A stretch of DNA of 64,000 nt from Streptococcus oralis (GCF_016127915.1 NZ_CP066059.1:124001-188000), one strand, 5' to 3'. Shown: positions 37,771-47,208, counted from the stretch's first letter. Notes: generated by a model not told the origin, from the letters alone. Numbers and translations are program-made.

Positions 37771-38627
37771 TTTTTTCCTTCCTCTTCTTCTAAAATGTCC
37801 TCAACATACTTGGGCAACATAAAGGCTCCCACGTGTAAGTTTGCAGTATAGTATTCCGTGAAAAGCTGGCGTTTTTTCCAGCCTTCCTTGTCAAAATCTT
37901 TGACAGGGTGATATTTTTTCGATGCAAAGCCAAATAACCAATAGCCAGCTGGACTGGTTGGGATATGGGCCTGATAGACTCGGCTGATTGGAAAGGCTTG
38001 ATTGACCTTACGGTGCATACTTCGGCAAGCTGACTCATCTTCGTCAAAGAAAGGACTCCCATGCTGATAGATCATGATGCCGTCTTCCTTCAGAGCTCTG
38101 TAACTGTTACCGTAAAATTCCTTGGTAAAGAGCCCTTCCGTATGTCCAAATGGATCTGTCGCATCGTTGATAATGATATCGTAATCATCCTCACAGTTTC
38201 GTAAAAAACGAAGCCCGTTTTGATAGTAAATGGTAACACGAGGGTCATCAAGCCCTGCAGCAAAGTCTGGGAAATACTCACGACAAACCTCAACCAACAT
38301 CTCATCTGGTTCTACAATATCGATTTGTTCCAATTCTGGATACAGTGTCAAAACTTGGGCAACACCGCCGTCACCACCCCCTATAACCAAGACTTTCTTT
38401 GGATTTGGGTGGACAGCCATGGGAACGTGGACCGTCATTTCGTTGTAGACAAAATCATCCGCATCTGAGAACAAGACATGCCCATTTAAAATCAGTATTT
38501 TCCCAAAAGCTGGTGTGTCTAAAACTTCGATATCCTGCCATTCACTTTTACCGGCGTAGAGTTGCTTGGCAGTTCTCAAGGACAATTTCACATCTGGAGT
38601 ATGAACTTCAGAAAACCATAAATCCAT
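37767..38627 (-). CDS. speE: Spermidine synthase
   Basis: The 286-residue protein is an aminopropyltransferase: N-terminal beta domain, then the binding motif VLVIGGGDGGVAQVL (about residue 79), VEPDEM, and INDATDPFGHTEGLF near residue 158. The reaction moves an aminopropyl group from decarboxylated SAM to putrescine. No SAM decarboxylase gene is in the operon or window. The ATG directly follows the speA stop. Confidence 0.94.
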   Translation of the reverse strand: MDLWFSEVHTPDVKLSLRTAKQLYAGKSEWQDIEVLDTPAFGKILILNGHVLFSDADDFVYNEMTVHVPMAVHPNPKKVLVIGGGDGGVAQVLTLYPELEQIDIVEPDEMLVEVCREYFPDFAAGLDDPRVTIYYQNGLRFLRNCEDDYDIIINDATDPFGHTEGLFTKEFYGNSYRALKEDGIMIYQHGSPFFDEDESACRSMHRKVNQAFPISRVYQAHIPTSPAGYWLFGFASKKYHPVKDFDKEGWKKRQLFTEYYTANLHVGAFMLPKYVEDILEEEEGKK

Positions 38628-40088
38628 CTAGTTCTCCTTTCTTTCAATGACGTTGATGTGATTGACCTCTGGATCTTCCGTCCCTTGGAGGGAGCAACCA
38701 CGCTCTTTGGCAAACAGGATATAATCCACAATTTCTCGTGTAATGCGTTCACCTGGTGCTAGGATTGGAATTCCTGGAGGATAGCACATGACAAATTCCC
38801 CACAGACTTGTCCAACAGAATCATCCAAGGTTAAACTTCTTCTCTCTGAATAAAAGGCTTCCTGAGGAGACAGCACTAACTCTGGCTGGATATATTCTCC
38901 AGCTATCAAGTCCTTTCCATCTCGTGAGTAAAGTCTCTTAATATCAGCTAAAGCACCAACCAGACGCTCAATGTCTTGGATGCGGTCACCAATTGAAATA
39001 TAGGCCAATATATTGCCAATATCCCCGAATTCAATCTGAATATCGTATTCATCTCGCAAGAGGTCATAAACCTCGATACCTGTTAGCCCAATTCCCTGAG
39101 TGTAGACTGACAGCTTGGTCACGTCAAAATCACAGACTGACACACCGTCTATTAACTCTTTTGAGTAGGCATAGTAACCACCGATAGCATTGATTTCACG
39201 ACGAGCGTATTCGGATAGCTCAATGACTTTCTCAAAAGACTCTTTGCCACGAAGAGCTAAGTTACGACGTGAAATATCCAGACTAGCCATCAACAAGTAA
39301 GATGCTGATGTTGACTGGGTCAGGTTGATAATCTGACGAACGTACTCAGGATTCATCTGCTCCCCGATAAGCAGGATAGAGCTCTGAGTCAAACTTCCGC
39401 CAGACTTATGCATAGAAACTGCTGCCATATCCGCCCCAGCATCCATAGCGGATAGCGGCAATTTATCTGTAAAATGCAAATGCGCTCCATGGGCTTCATC
39501 CACTAAAACCAGCATGCCAGCTTCGTGAGCCATCTCTGTCAATCCCTTAAGATCTGAACAAATCCCATAGTAAGTAGGATTGTTGATTAGGATAGCTTTA
39601 GCATCTGGATGTTCCTTAATGGCCTGGGTAGCCCGGTCATTTTCAAGACCTAAAGCGATGCCAATTTTAGGATCTACACTCATCTCGATATAGATGGGAA
39701 TGGCACCACATAGAACCAGCGCATTGATAGCAGATTTGTGGACATTTCGTGGCAGAATAATCTTATCTCCTGCCTTACAGGTCGAAAGAATCATGGTCTG
39801 AACTGATGAGGTTGTTCCCCCAATCATGAGAAAGGCATGGGCTGCGCCAAAAGCATCCGCAGCCAGCTCCTCCGCATCTCGAATAATCGAAATGGGATGG
39901 CCTAGATTATCCAAGGGTTTCATCGAATTGACATCAATACCAACACATTTTTCCCCTAACAGTTCGACCAGTTCTGGATTTCCCCGCCCACGCTTGTGAC
40001 CTGGCACATCAAAGGGAACAATCCTTTTCTTGCGTAGCTTGACCAAGGCCTCATAAATTGGGGCTTGGTTTTGATCTAACTTCTTCAA
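38628..40088 (-). CDS. speA: Arginine decarboxylase (Orn/Lys/Arg decarboxylase, fold I)
   Basis: The 486-residue PLP enzyme shows FDVPGHKRGRGNPEL near residue 23, DEAHGAHLHF near 197, and the PLP Lys in SMHKSGGSLTQSS near 230. This short biosynthetic form resembles the pneumococcal and Bacillus enzymes sometimes called cad or lysine decarboxylase. The following agu genes imply that arginine is decarboxylated to agmatine. The start is TTG with AAGGAG 6 nt upstream. A weak TAGCgCC/GGtGCTA hairpin lies 15-40 nt before the start. Confidence 0.93.
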   Translation of the reverse strand: MKKLDQNQAPIYEALVKLRKKRIVPFDVPGHKRGRGNPELVELLGEKCVGIDVNSMKPLDNLGHPISIIRDAEELAADAFGAAHAFLMIGGTTSSVQTMILSTCKAGDKIILPRNVHKSAINALVLCGAIPIYIEMSVDPKIGIALGLENDRATQAIKEHPDAKAILINNPTYYGICSDLKGLTEMAHEAGMLVLVDEAHGAHLHFTDKLPLSAMDAGADMAAVSMHKSGGSLTQSSILLIGEQMNPEYVRQIINLTQSTSASYLLMASLDISRRNLALRGKESFEKVIELSEYARREINAIGGYYAYSKELIDGVSVCDFDVTKLSVYTQGIGLTGIEVYDLLRDEYDIQIEFGDIGNILAYISIGDRIQDIERLVGALADIKRLYSRDGKDLIAGEYIQPELVLSPQEAFYSERRSLTLDDSVGQVCGEFVMCYPPGIPILAPGERITREIVDYILFAKERGCSLQGTEDPEVNHINVIERKEN

Positions 40089-40151
40089 GACATACTCCTT
40101 TACCGTATTTTTAGCACCTCAAGAAGATAAAGGCGCTAAAGGTTGACTTAT

Positions 40152-40179
40152 GAAAAAAGAGCAGGTTTTCACCTGCTCT
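40152..40179 (-). terminator. Terminator of the ncRNA
   Basis: AGAGCAGGT/ACCTGCTCT, a 9-bp stem with a GAAA-like loop followed by TTTTTT on the - strand. Confidence 0.92.
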
Positions 40180-40480
40180 GCAATCTTCTGACGTGTGTAT
40201 TTTGGTTTCTGTTGAGTATGTCTGTTCCTGATGTTTCCTAACTCTCTAGTAGCAAATATTACGTACTTTATTGATCGTTTCACAAGATGACGTGTGCTTT
40301 CACCACACTAAAAATTTATGAATTAGGACAAGCGTCCTAACATCAACTTATAAAAGTAGGCTTTTAACCCTATCAATAATGTGGCTTTTCAACCACGCTT
40401 CGGCATTCAACCCTGCCTGTCCGTAGGCATTTTTTACTCGGGTTTATATTTGCTAGAAAACATCTTCTCATTTTCTAAGC
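40153..40480 (-). ncRNA. Highly structured non-coding RNA gene upstream of speA
   Basis: About 328 nt, from a strong promoter to a strong terminator, with no coding frame. Long-range stem P1 pairs 40446-40455 with 40250-40259 (10 bp, TAGCAAATAT with ATATTTGCTA). Inside are AACCC/GGGTT closing TGCCT-ACGGAC-AGGCA; GTGGT/GCCAC; P4 TTATTGAT/ATCAATAA (40372-40379 with 40268-40275); TTAGGAC/GTCCTAA (40323-40340) and GTGTG/CACAC (40292-40308). A single-stranded purine-rich tail precedes the terminator. It is not RNase P, tmRNA or SRP RNA. The many small hairpins in a multibranched core recall the raiA class, which is unproven. Confidence 0.75.
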
Positions 40481-40486
40481 CTTATA

Positions 40487-40515
40487 ACTATATCATGTTT
40501 ATAAGAGCTTGTAAA
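40487..40515 (-). promoter_or_regulatory. ncRNA promoter
   Basis: On the - strand: TTTACA (40515-40510), 17-bp spacer ending TGA, TATAGT (40492-40487). Predicted start about 40480. Confidence 0.8.
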
Positions 40516-40709
40516 GGATTTTGTGAAACTTTTTTAAACAATTTCTTTTTTTGTTCGTAAAATATTATTCATTAATAAAAGGAAATCGCTTTAAAACGTC
40601 AAAGATATAAGAAAAAAGAAACTACAACCATTAGATATTTTAATAATCTTAAAGTATGACTTGATATTGAAAATCAATTCTTTTCATCAGATTTTATATA
40701 TATTTCCAG

Positions 40710-41264
40710 CTAGGAAGTGCAAATCAACTGCTCCAATTCTACTTTTGAAAGCTGTCCTTGATTGTAAAGTTTTCTAAGTAAGTCCTCATCTACGGTAATT
40801 GAATAGTAATCCGTCACAAACTCATGAAATTTCTCAAAACTGTCAAAGAAATAGGATAACAACCATTCGCCACCGTCCTGATCTTGGTGGCTATTTTGAT
40901 GCTCTTGACCGTCATACCAGATAAAGAAGGTTGTTTCATCTTTTTGCTCTTCTGAGTAAAGGTTTTGATACTTTTCATCTAGTCCTCTATAAAATCCGTC
41001 TATGATGTCTTGATTCCACTCGTCAGCAGCAAATTGACTCAAACTGCTTTCATGATCAAAACCCTTTATAAGGATCATTTTATCAGTAAAGATCACATCT
41101 AGAGAATCACCAGAACCGTTGTCGATAAGGTAACGGACCCCATAGCTCTCCTCAGTCTTACTGATCAATCGAAGCCAGGTCTTGTTTGGATCTGTTCGAT
41201 ACTCATCAATGACGAGCAAAGCGTCTAAGCGAGTCTTTACCTTGTCCCATTCAATTTTTCCCAT
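40710..41264 (-). CDS. Hypothetical acidic protein, 184 residues
   Basis: Soluble and acidic, with a middle Gln/His/Asp-rich stretch (EHQNSHQDQDGG) and an aromatic-rich part around WLLSYFFDSF. No membrane segment or signal peptide. The frame is intact from ATG 41264 with AAAGAG upstream. I do not recognise the family; size and composition resemble immunity-type proteins, but no toxin gene is adjacent. The region 40516-40709 between it and the ncRNA is very AT-rich and shows nothing else. Confidence 0.6.
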   Translation of the reverse strand: MGKIEWDKVKTRLDALLVIDEYRTDPNKTWLRLISKTEESYGVRYLIDNGSGDSLDVIFTDKMILIKGFDHESSLSQFAADEWNQDIIDGFYRGLDEKYQNLYSEEQKDETTFFIWYDGQEHQNSHQDQDGGEWLLSYFFDSFEKFHEFVTDYYSITVDEDLLRKLYNQGQLSKVELEQLICTS

Positions 41265-41442
41265 CTCTTTAATTCTCCGTCTTAAAGTTTAAAATCTATT
41301 ATGCTTACAAATTCTATAACCAATTTCTATCTATCCCGTCCGACTACACGGTGGAATATTTCCTGCACCAGACAAGTCATCAGGTGTTCGGTTTTCTAGA
41401 TGTGCATTCATCACGCACCTGACTAACAGTTGGTAAAAGCAC

Positions 41443-41949
41443 TTAACAAATAGTCACTAAGATATTTCCCTTGAGATCTAAGATTTTCTTGTAAAAGTCT
41501 TTCATTTTTACAAAGCTGGTTCGAATATCATTCTTGATTTCTTCCTCTTCTTCAAGATAATCCCAAATATCAGGGTATAAATCTGCCTTCTTGCATGCTT
41601 CCATGCTAAAATCTGTCAGAGCCCCATCCATGTCAAAATTCTCTAAAGCTTGAACAATCTCAGCTATCTTTGAGTGTTCAGTATAGGCTATATATTCTGA
41701 CACATTTTCTAAAGGGGTCACTCCCAAGACAGCTTCTCTCAAAGGATCTTCATCCATAAATTCTGAACTACTAAAACCTGTCATAGCAAAGAGTAAGGCA
41801 TCCCACATTTTGTCAATATCTATCAACGTCTCATTTTCCTTAGTAGATTCCTCGACTAAGTCAAGCAATTCCTCTTCCTGACGAGAATCTCGCATTATTT
41901 GGCTTAATTCATTGTCAGATAGATATCGATAATTAGCAATCATTCCCAT
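41443..41949 (-). CDS. DUF1877 (YfbM-like) family protein
   Basis: The 168-residue protein starts MGMIANYRYLSDNEL and carries DIDKMWDALLFAMTG, PLREAVLG and YIAYTEHSKIAEI, the order seen in DUF1877/YfbM proteins. Function unknown; the family is often found near polymorphic-toxin and accessory genes and may serve as immunity. AGGAAAC precedes the ATG. Confidence 0.75.
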   Translation of the reverse strand: MGMIANYRYLSDNELSQIMRDSRQEEELLDLVEESTKENETLIDIDKMWDALLFAMTGFSSSEFMDEDPLREAVLGVTPLENVSEYIAYTEHSKIAEIVQALENFDMDGALTDFSMEACKKADLYPDIWDYLEEEEEIKNDIRTSFVKMKDFYKKILDLKGNILVTIC

Positions 41950-42040
41950 AATGTTTCCTCCTATAAGTTCCTTAGGATAGCACTAATGTTACTAGTTCCC
42001 TTTCTTGAAAAGGCATAATACTGTTTTTGGACTCTCCTCC

Positions 42041-42223
42041 TTATTTCAAATCCTCATCATCTGTCACCTCCCAGACTTCTGACTGATAGCCCTCACCGTC
42101 AATATCATAGCGCTGCATATAGCCAATAAATCTTTCCTTTTTATTTGACTTACGAGGCTTGAGAATGTTTACAGCCCAGAATCCGATAAGAATAATAACT
42201 AAAAGCGCTATTACAGTCTCCAT
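42041..42223 (-). CDS. Small single-pass membrane protein
   Basis: The 60-residue protein has one N-terminal membrane helix (about residues 3-22), then a basic patch and an acidic tail. AAAGGAG precedes the ATG at good distance. It lies 21 nt after the lipoprotein gene and is probably co-transcribed with it. No family recognised. Confidence 0.6.
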   Translation of the reverse strand: METVIALLVIILIGFWAVNILKPRKSNKKERFIGYMQRYDIDGEGYQSEVWEVTDDEDLK

Positions 42224-42244
42224 ATTGCTTCTCCTTTGCCTATC

Positions 42245-43120
42245 TTAATATCCTTCAACCCATTTTTCATTGTCCATGATGAAAGGCTTAGCAAGTCCAT
42301 CACCTGTATAATCCGCATACTTTGTAGCTAAATACTTGTAACAATCCTCTTTACTCGCAAACTTAATAGCTTGATAGGGCTCTTCAAAAGTCAGTTTCTC
42401 TACAAATAAGAAACCCTCCTCAGCTGGCACTAAAACACCAACATGCCCGACAAAAAGATACTCTCCATCCAAATTGTCATGCAATACAACAGACAACATT
42501 CGAGCTTTATCATTGAATTGAAACTGAGAGAAGAATTTCTCCATCTTCTGCGCGTGAACTTTTACATCCGTCGTTGCTTCCGTCTCCACTCTAGAAAATA
42601 GAATATCAAACTCTTCCTTATCTTTCGCATCAAATACTTTTCCCTTATCGATAGCATCGTTATCCACAAAAAGCAGCTGATCATTCTTTTCAAGTTTTGG
42701 AATGGTGACCGAATTTTTTAAGAGCGCATAGCTATTGATGCGACAGTTGGTCCCAACAAAGTCACCCTTTTTTTGATTCCAGAGATTGCTGATTTTCTCT
42801 ACGTCATATTCTGTCTTCGTAAAGGAGGTAAAATCCCCACTTAAACCAGTGGAGCCGACAGTCACATTATAGTCTGTAACAAGATTGAAAAATGCCTCAA
42901 CACTATTTGGATCCAAGTGAGCTGATAAGAGAGATTTGACCTCTTCGGAACTTACCTGACTGTTTAAATTGGTATATGAAGCCGTCCAAGGAACTTTATC
43001 TGAACTGGTCTGTGTCTGATTTGCAGCTTCAGTCCTCGTATTATTTTGGTGACAAGCAATTAGTCCAAGTAATAAGGGCAAACACAGTCCTAAGGCTACT
43101 ACTTTTCTCGTTCGTTTCAT
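42245..43120 (-). CDS. DUF4300-family lipoprotein
   Basis: The 291-residue protein has a lipoprotein signal: basic MKRTRKV, hydrophobic core and lipobox LIAC, with the lipid Cys at residue 23. The mature part matches DUF4300: TASYTNLNSQVSSEEVKSLL, FFNLVTDYNVTVG and GTNCRINSYALLKN. It is anchored on the outer membrane face; the role is unknown. AAGGGAA precedes the ATG. Confidence 0.8.
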   Translation of the reverse strand: MKRTRKVVALGLCLPLLLGLIACHQNNTRTEAANQTQTSSDKVPWTASYTNLNSQVSSEEVKSLLSAHLDPNSVEAFFNLVTDYNVTVGSTGLSGDFTSFTKTEYDVEKISNLWNQKKGDFVGTNCRINSYALLKNSVTIPKLEKNDQLLFVDNDAIDKGKVFDAKDKEEFDILFSRVETEATTDVKVHAQKMEKFFSQFQFNDKARMLSVVLHDNLDGEYLFVGHVGVLVPAEEGFLFVEKLTFEEPYQAIKFASKEDCYKYLATKYADYTGDGLAKPFIMDNEKWVEGY

Positions 43121-43225
43121 GCAATTTCCCTTCTAGAGCGCAAGTCTCTATTTCATTTTAAACACACTCCACTAATCACTCCTCCAATAATCAGTGACTT
43201 AGCTATATTATACTACATAAGTCAA

Positions 43226-43265
43226 AAAAAGACTGTACGAATTACCCATTCATCACAGTCTTTTT
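43226..43265. terminator. Terminator of the GH13 gene
   Basis: AAAAAGACTGT (43226-43236) pairs with ACAGTCTTTTT (43255-43265). Confidence 0.85.
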
Positions 43266-43276
43266 GAGTACGATTT

Positions 43277-45016
43277 TTATCGGATTATAAAACCTTTAGG
43301 CAAAATTTTCAATTGCTGTCCTAGTTCTTGGCAATGACTGGCTAGCGCTACAGCATCACTATCTACTAGATAGTTTTCAGCCGATTGGTTAAAAATAGCT
43401 TGGATTTTTTGTCCATCATAATCCCATGACAGAGATAACACATCTGGCTTGATTTCTTTTAGGCTATAAGTTCCATGTTGGATAATGCCTGAAACATTCT
43501 TACGAAGCTGGATCAATTTCTTCATGAAGTTCAGCATGTCATTACTGTCTGAAACACGGTCCCAAGGCATGACACGGCGACAATCTGGGTCTGGTCCGCC
43601 ACCTAACTCCAACTCAGTTCCATAGTAGAAACACGGTGTCCCTCTTTGTAAAAAGAGACAAGCAAGGGCAGACTTAACGAGTTGGACATCTCCCTTGGCA
43701 GTAGCCAAAATCCGCTCCGTATCGTGCGAATCCAAGAGATTGAACATCACTTCCGAAATCTGCTGTCTATAGTACATAGACTGACTATTGATCTCATCGA
43801 TGAATTGAGGTGTCTTCTTAGTCCCACGCAAGAAATAATCCTTGATGCTATCAGAGAGAGGATAGTTCATGACTGCGTGGAATTCATCGCCATTTAGCCA
43901 GGGCCGAGAAGTGTGCCAGACCTCTCCAAGAATATAAAGGTCAGGCTTTTTAGCCAAAACGGCCTTACGGAAATCTCGCCAAAAATGATGGTCTACTTCA
44001 TTAGCTACATCTAAGCGCCAAGCATCAATATCAAACTCTTCAATCCAGTAGGTCGCAACGCTTAGCAAATAGTCCCTCACTTGAGGATTGGCCGTATTAA
44101 GCTTGGGCATATAGCTGGCAAAGGCGAAGGTATGATAAGGGAGTTTTCTTGGATTTCCAAGCTTATCCTTGGTCACTGGGAACTCTTGAATATGGAACCA
44201 GTCTTTATATTCCGACTTTTCACCATGCTTGAGAACATCCTGCCACTGCGGAGACTGATCCCCGATATGATTGAAAACAGCGTCCAGCATGATTTTCATC
44301 CCTCTCTGATGAGCCTCATCCACCAGTTTACGGAAGGTTTTCTTATCTCCAAAATGATGGTCAATTTCGAAATAATCCGTCGTATTGTATTTGTGATTGC
44401 TTGGGGATTCAAAAATCGGACAGAGATAAAGGCCTGTAATCCCCAAATCTTGCAAGTAATCCAGATGGTCAATGATGCCTTGTAAATCACCACCAAAGAA
44501 ATCACTCGTTTTCGGTTTGATTGATGAATCCCAAGCCAGAGTCTCTTCGGGAGAAATCTCAGGATTGCCATTAGCAAAGCGCTCTGGGAAAATCTGGTAC
44601 CATACCGTCTCTACTACCCAGTCAGGAACATGGCAAGCATCAATCTCATGGATATACGGGATTTTAAAGCCATTTCCTTCATAATGAAGGTTTTCTAGCG
44701 TGTTTTCAACACACCCCTTATCGCCATATAAGATCTTCTGACCTTGCTTATCCTTGAGTTCAAAGAGATACTGGAGTCGCGCATAGCCAACCGTAACTTC
44801 CACTTGCCAGTAATCAAATAAGGCATCGGAAGTTACTTTGACCATCGCCTTGCTTGCTTCATAATGGTCCTCTAAAAAGATAAAAGTGTCTCCATAATGC
44901 AAATGGATACTTTCAATATCATCTTTCTTAGTCCGGATACGAATATGCATTATCTTTTCCTTATAAAGATAAGCATACTCCGACTCTGGTCTATGGTAAA
45001 TGGCAGTTAATTCCAT
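43277..45016 (-). CDS. GH13 alpha-amylase family enzyme (neopullulanase/cyclomaltodextrinase type)
   Basis: The 579-residue protein has an N-terminal CBM34-like beta domain (residues 1-120) and a GH13 barrel. Conserved regions: DAVFNHIGD (I), WRLDVANEVD with the nucleophile Asp (II), GEVWH with the acid/base Glu (III) and LLDSHDTERIL (IV). No signal peptide, so it acts on imported maltodextrins. It has its own promoter with a CcpA site and terminator. Confidence 0.92.
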   Translation of the reverse strand: MELTAIYHRPESEYAYLYKEKIMHIRIRTKKDDIESIHLHYGDTFIFLEDHYEASKAMVKVTSDALFDYWQVEVTVGYARLQYLFELKDKQGQKILYGDKGCVENTLENLHYEGNGFKIPYIHEIDACHVPDWVVETVWYQIFPERFANGNPEISPEETLAWDSSIKPKTSDFFGGDLQGIIDHLDYLQDLGITGLYLCPIFESPSNHKYNTTDYFEIDHHFGDKKTFRKLVDEAHQRGMKIMLDAVFNHIGDQSPQWQDVLKHGEKSEYKDWFHIQEFPVTKDKLGNPRKLPYHTFAFASYMPKLNTANPQVRDYLLSVATYWIEEFDIDAWRLDVANEVDHHFWRDFRKAVLAKKPDLYILGEVWHTSRPWLNGDEFHAVMNYPLSDSIKDYFLRGTKKTPQFIDEINSQSMYYRQQISEVMFNLLDSHDTERILATAKGDVQLVKSALACLFLQRGTPCFYYGTELELGGGPDPDCRRVMPWDRVSDSNDMLNFMKKLIQLRKNVSGIIQHGTYSLKEIKPDVLSLSWDYDGQKIQAIFNQSAENYLVDSDAVALASHCQELGQQLKILPKGFIIR

Positions 45017-45053
45017 TGTATCTGTCTCCTAGTTTACTTTGAATCTCTTTACA

Positions 45054-45069
45054 ACGCAAACGTTTTCAT
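45054..45069 (-). promoter_or_regulatory. cre site (CcpA operator)
   Basis: Read on the - strand ATGAAAACGTTTGCGT fits the cre consensus at 14 of 16 positions. It lies at about +6 to +21 from the predicted transcription start, a repressing position. Confidence 0.7.
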
Positions 45070-45081
45070 CTTTGTTATTCT

Positions 45082-45110
45082 AGTATACTACTTTAAAATT
45101 TTATTTTCAA
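45082..45110 (-). promoter_or_regulatory. Promoter of the GH13 gene
   Basis: On the - strand: TTGAAA (45110-45105), 17-bp spacer, TATACT (45087-45082). Confidence 0.8.
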
Positions 45111-45195
45111 GACTAGTCCGTAGTTTTGAGTGGATTGTTTTCGAGAATATAAAAAAGCAGTAAGTCTTAATAGCTACTACTTTCTGAATGATGAT

Positions 45196-45687
45196 TTACA
45201 AATGTCTTTCCAGCCACTCTATCTTTTTAAAATCCTTATTGTTATTGTGGTCATTTCGATAGGAATCTTGGGAAGAAGCCTTGTATATACTGAAATACTG
45301 TTCTAAACTTGGAACACGAAACGTGATATCCTCGAGATGAATCAACTCTATATCTGATTCCGAAACTCCTGCAAAATCAGGTAATGAATCGATACTCCCA
45401 AATTCAACACTCACACCATCTTTTTGGAATTCATGCTCATGAATATCTATTAAGGTATAGCCTAAGTGATTCATCACTTTCATTATCTTGTCCCAGTCAT
45501 AAATCCTGAGATGATCAGGTGCTTCCCAACCTCTAGGGTCACCAGGCACATGAATGTCAATGTCAGACGGCCCCCATTCTTCATTTGAACGGTATTCAAA
45601 CCCCAAAGACCCCATGAGCGTCGGAGTGATTCCGACTTGGTTTAAATGAAAACAAATTGTTCGAAATTCATCAAATAGAGAATTCAT
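45196..45687 (-). CDS. Nucleotidyltransferase-fold protein
   Basis: The start is ATG 45687, with GGAGGAG 4 nt upstream; a longer frame to 45732 has no ribosome site. The 163-residue protein has a minimal nucleotidyltransferase motif, LMGSLGFEYRS (GS) then SDIDIHVPGD (DxD), as in AadA/LinB or MNT-type enzymes. Later VEFGSID may provide the third acidic residue. The partner and substrate are unknown; it might be an antibiotic-modifying or MNT-like antitoxin protein, but there is no HEPN gene adjacent. Confidence 0.65.
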   Translation of the reverse strand: MNSLFDEFRTICFHLNQVGITPTLMGSLGFEYRSNEEWGPSDIDIHVPGDPRGWEAPDHLRIYDWDKIMKVMNHLGYTLIDIHEHEFQKDGVSVEFGSIDSLPDFAGVSESDIELIHLEDITFRVPSLEQYFSIYKASSQDSYRNDHNNNKDFKKIEWLERHL

Positions 45688-45750
45688 TTCTCCTCCAATC
45701 GTTGATATAGAACTTAATTTCGTTGTGAACAATAAACTAATTTTTACCTT

Positions 45751-46632
45751 CTACTCTTTCGGTTTTGAAAATATTTCTACTCGTTGAGCTAGGACTTTGA
45801 TTTCTACAGGTAGGTTATCCGATTTATCGCCGTCAACATCTGACTCCAATTCACTATCTGAAGAGATTTTAATATTACGTGCTCTGATATACTCAATATT
45901 ATCATTTCCGATAACATCCCCTTTTAGTAAATCAGGAATGACGGATAATTTTGAGAATATAGAAGCATCTTTTAGAATCAAAATATTGGCGTAGCCATCC
46001 TTGTTTTCTTCAAAGATTTTCTTATCAGCGAAGTAATTTGTCAAGAGAACCAAAACATGACTCGCTTCACCATCATAATTTCCATTTTCTGTCTCAATCT
46101 TAATGTTAAATACCTGATCCGTCATCACAGACTTCATGGTATTTACAGCATAGGCTAAAATACCGAATTTTGTCTTGTCTTCGATCTCCACATTGTGAAT
46201 CGCCTCAGGCAGAGAACCGATACTAAAGATATAACCAAAATAGTTGTCATTCGCTTTACCGATATCAATCTTATTGGTTAAGTTAAAATCGAGTTCATCA
46301 ATCGCGCCATCGATGTCTTGATTGATTTCCAACAGTTTGGTAATGAGGTTGCCCGTACCGCCAGGGATAATCCCTAACTTCGGAGTGTAGTCTCTCTCAG
46401 CAATACCCGAAATAACTTCATTGACAGTTCCGTCTCCACCGAAAACAACCACTGCATCGTACTGCTCACGAGAAGCTTCCTCAGCAAAGTGTGTTGCATC
46501 CAGCGCCTTTTCGGTAATTTTGGTTTCCACGTGTTCAAAATAATCTTTTGCTTTATTCTCCAGTTTGACCTTATAATCCAAGGCCTTTTCCCCACCAGAG
46601 GTAGGGTTGATAATTAACATTGCTTTTTTCAT
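45751..46632 (-). CDS. Diacylglycerol kinase family lipid kinase
   Basis: The 293-residue protein has INPTSGGEKAL at residues 7-17, the nucleotide loop VFGGDGTVNEVISG near residue 64 and IPGGTGNLITK near 90, typical of DagK/YegS kinases. It phosphorylates diacylglycerol or a related lipid at the membrane surface. AAAGGAG precedes the ATG. The gene is alone, with no recognised partner. Confidence 0.88.
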   Translation of the reverse strand: MKKAMLIINPTSGGEKALDYKVKLENKAKDYFEHVETKITEKALDATHFAEEASREQYDAVVVFGGDGTVNEVISGIAERDYTPKLGIIPGGTGNLITKLLEINQDIDGAIDELDFNLTNKIDIGKANDNYFGYIFSIGSLPEAIHNVEIEDKTKFGILAYAVNTMKSVMTDQVFNIKIETENGNYDGEASHVLVLLTNYFADKKIFEENKDGYANILILKDASIFSKLSVIPDLLKGDVIGNDNIEYIRARNIKISSDSELESDVDGDKSDNLPVEIKVLAQRVEIFSKPKE

Positions 46633-46807
46633 TGATAATACTCCTTTAATAGTTACAAAAATTCTAGTAACTAATTATATCACTTGAGTTATGGAAACGC
46701 CATCCAAATGCTTGAAACATCCACTAACTAGAATAGAGACGTTAATGTATCAAGCACTAACCTCAACTTAAACAAGAATAAATACTTATTGTTAGCAATT
46801 CACTACT

Positions 46808-47170
46808 TTACTTTTTCGACAATTTTATATAATCCATTAAGTATAAAATAGCTGAAACAAATGCGAACACACTGGAAAATCCAGCTAATATTGGAATAAA
46901 ACCAATAATCGATGCAATCAAAAGAAACTGATAAGTCTTCTTATTGACTTTTGATTCCTCATCATGAAGAAGGAATGCTGCAAAACCAAAAAACAGCAAT
47001 ATTAAACAAGTTGAAAAGTAGATTCCATCCCAACTAGAAAGTCTAACAAGCTTAGGTATCACCCAGTAAATGATTTCAAATTTCCACATTTTAGAAGAAA
47101 GGTAAGTAATCGTTAAAGCTCCAATTAAAGAAATAACTCCGTTTATTAGCAATAATTTATTTGATTTCAC
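46808..47170 (-). CDS. Small membrane protein
   Basis: The 120-residue protein has four predicted helices and a Lys-rich end. The start is GTG 47170, with AAAAAGGA upstream. No family recognised. It lies downstream of the nonsense-split gene below and may be from the same accessory insertion. Confidence 0.55.
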   Translation of the reverse strand: MKSNKLLLINGVISLIGALTITYLSSKMWKFEIIYWVIPKLVRLSSWDGIYFSTCLILLFFGFAAFLLHDEESKVNKKTYQFLLIASIIGFIPILAGFSSVFAFVSAILYLMDYIKLSKK

Positions 47171-47208
47171 ACTTAGTCCTTTTTATCCTTTTCTGTACTT
47201 ATTCATCG

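Noticed and set aside
40153..40480. RNase P RNA, tmRNA, SRP RNA or 6S RNA
   Set aside because: The conserved GAGGAAAGTCC of RNase P, the tag frame and CCA end of tmRNA, and the SRP S-domain loop are absent; the fold is multibranched and not rod-like as in 6S.
41331..41442. Possible coding remnant containing HLENRTPDDLSGAGNIPP on the - strand between 40710 and 41443 genes
   Set aside because: Protein-like in a short frame but without start, family match or second support; noted as a weak candidate only. GTGC/GCAC and CAGGTG/CACCTG repeats are also here.
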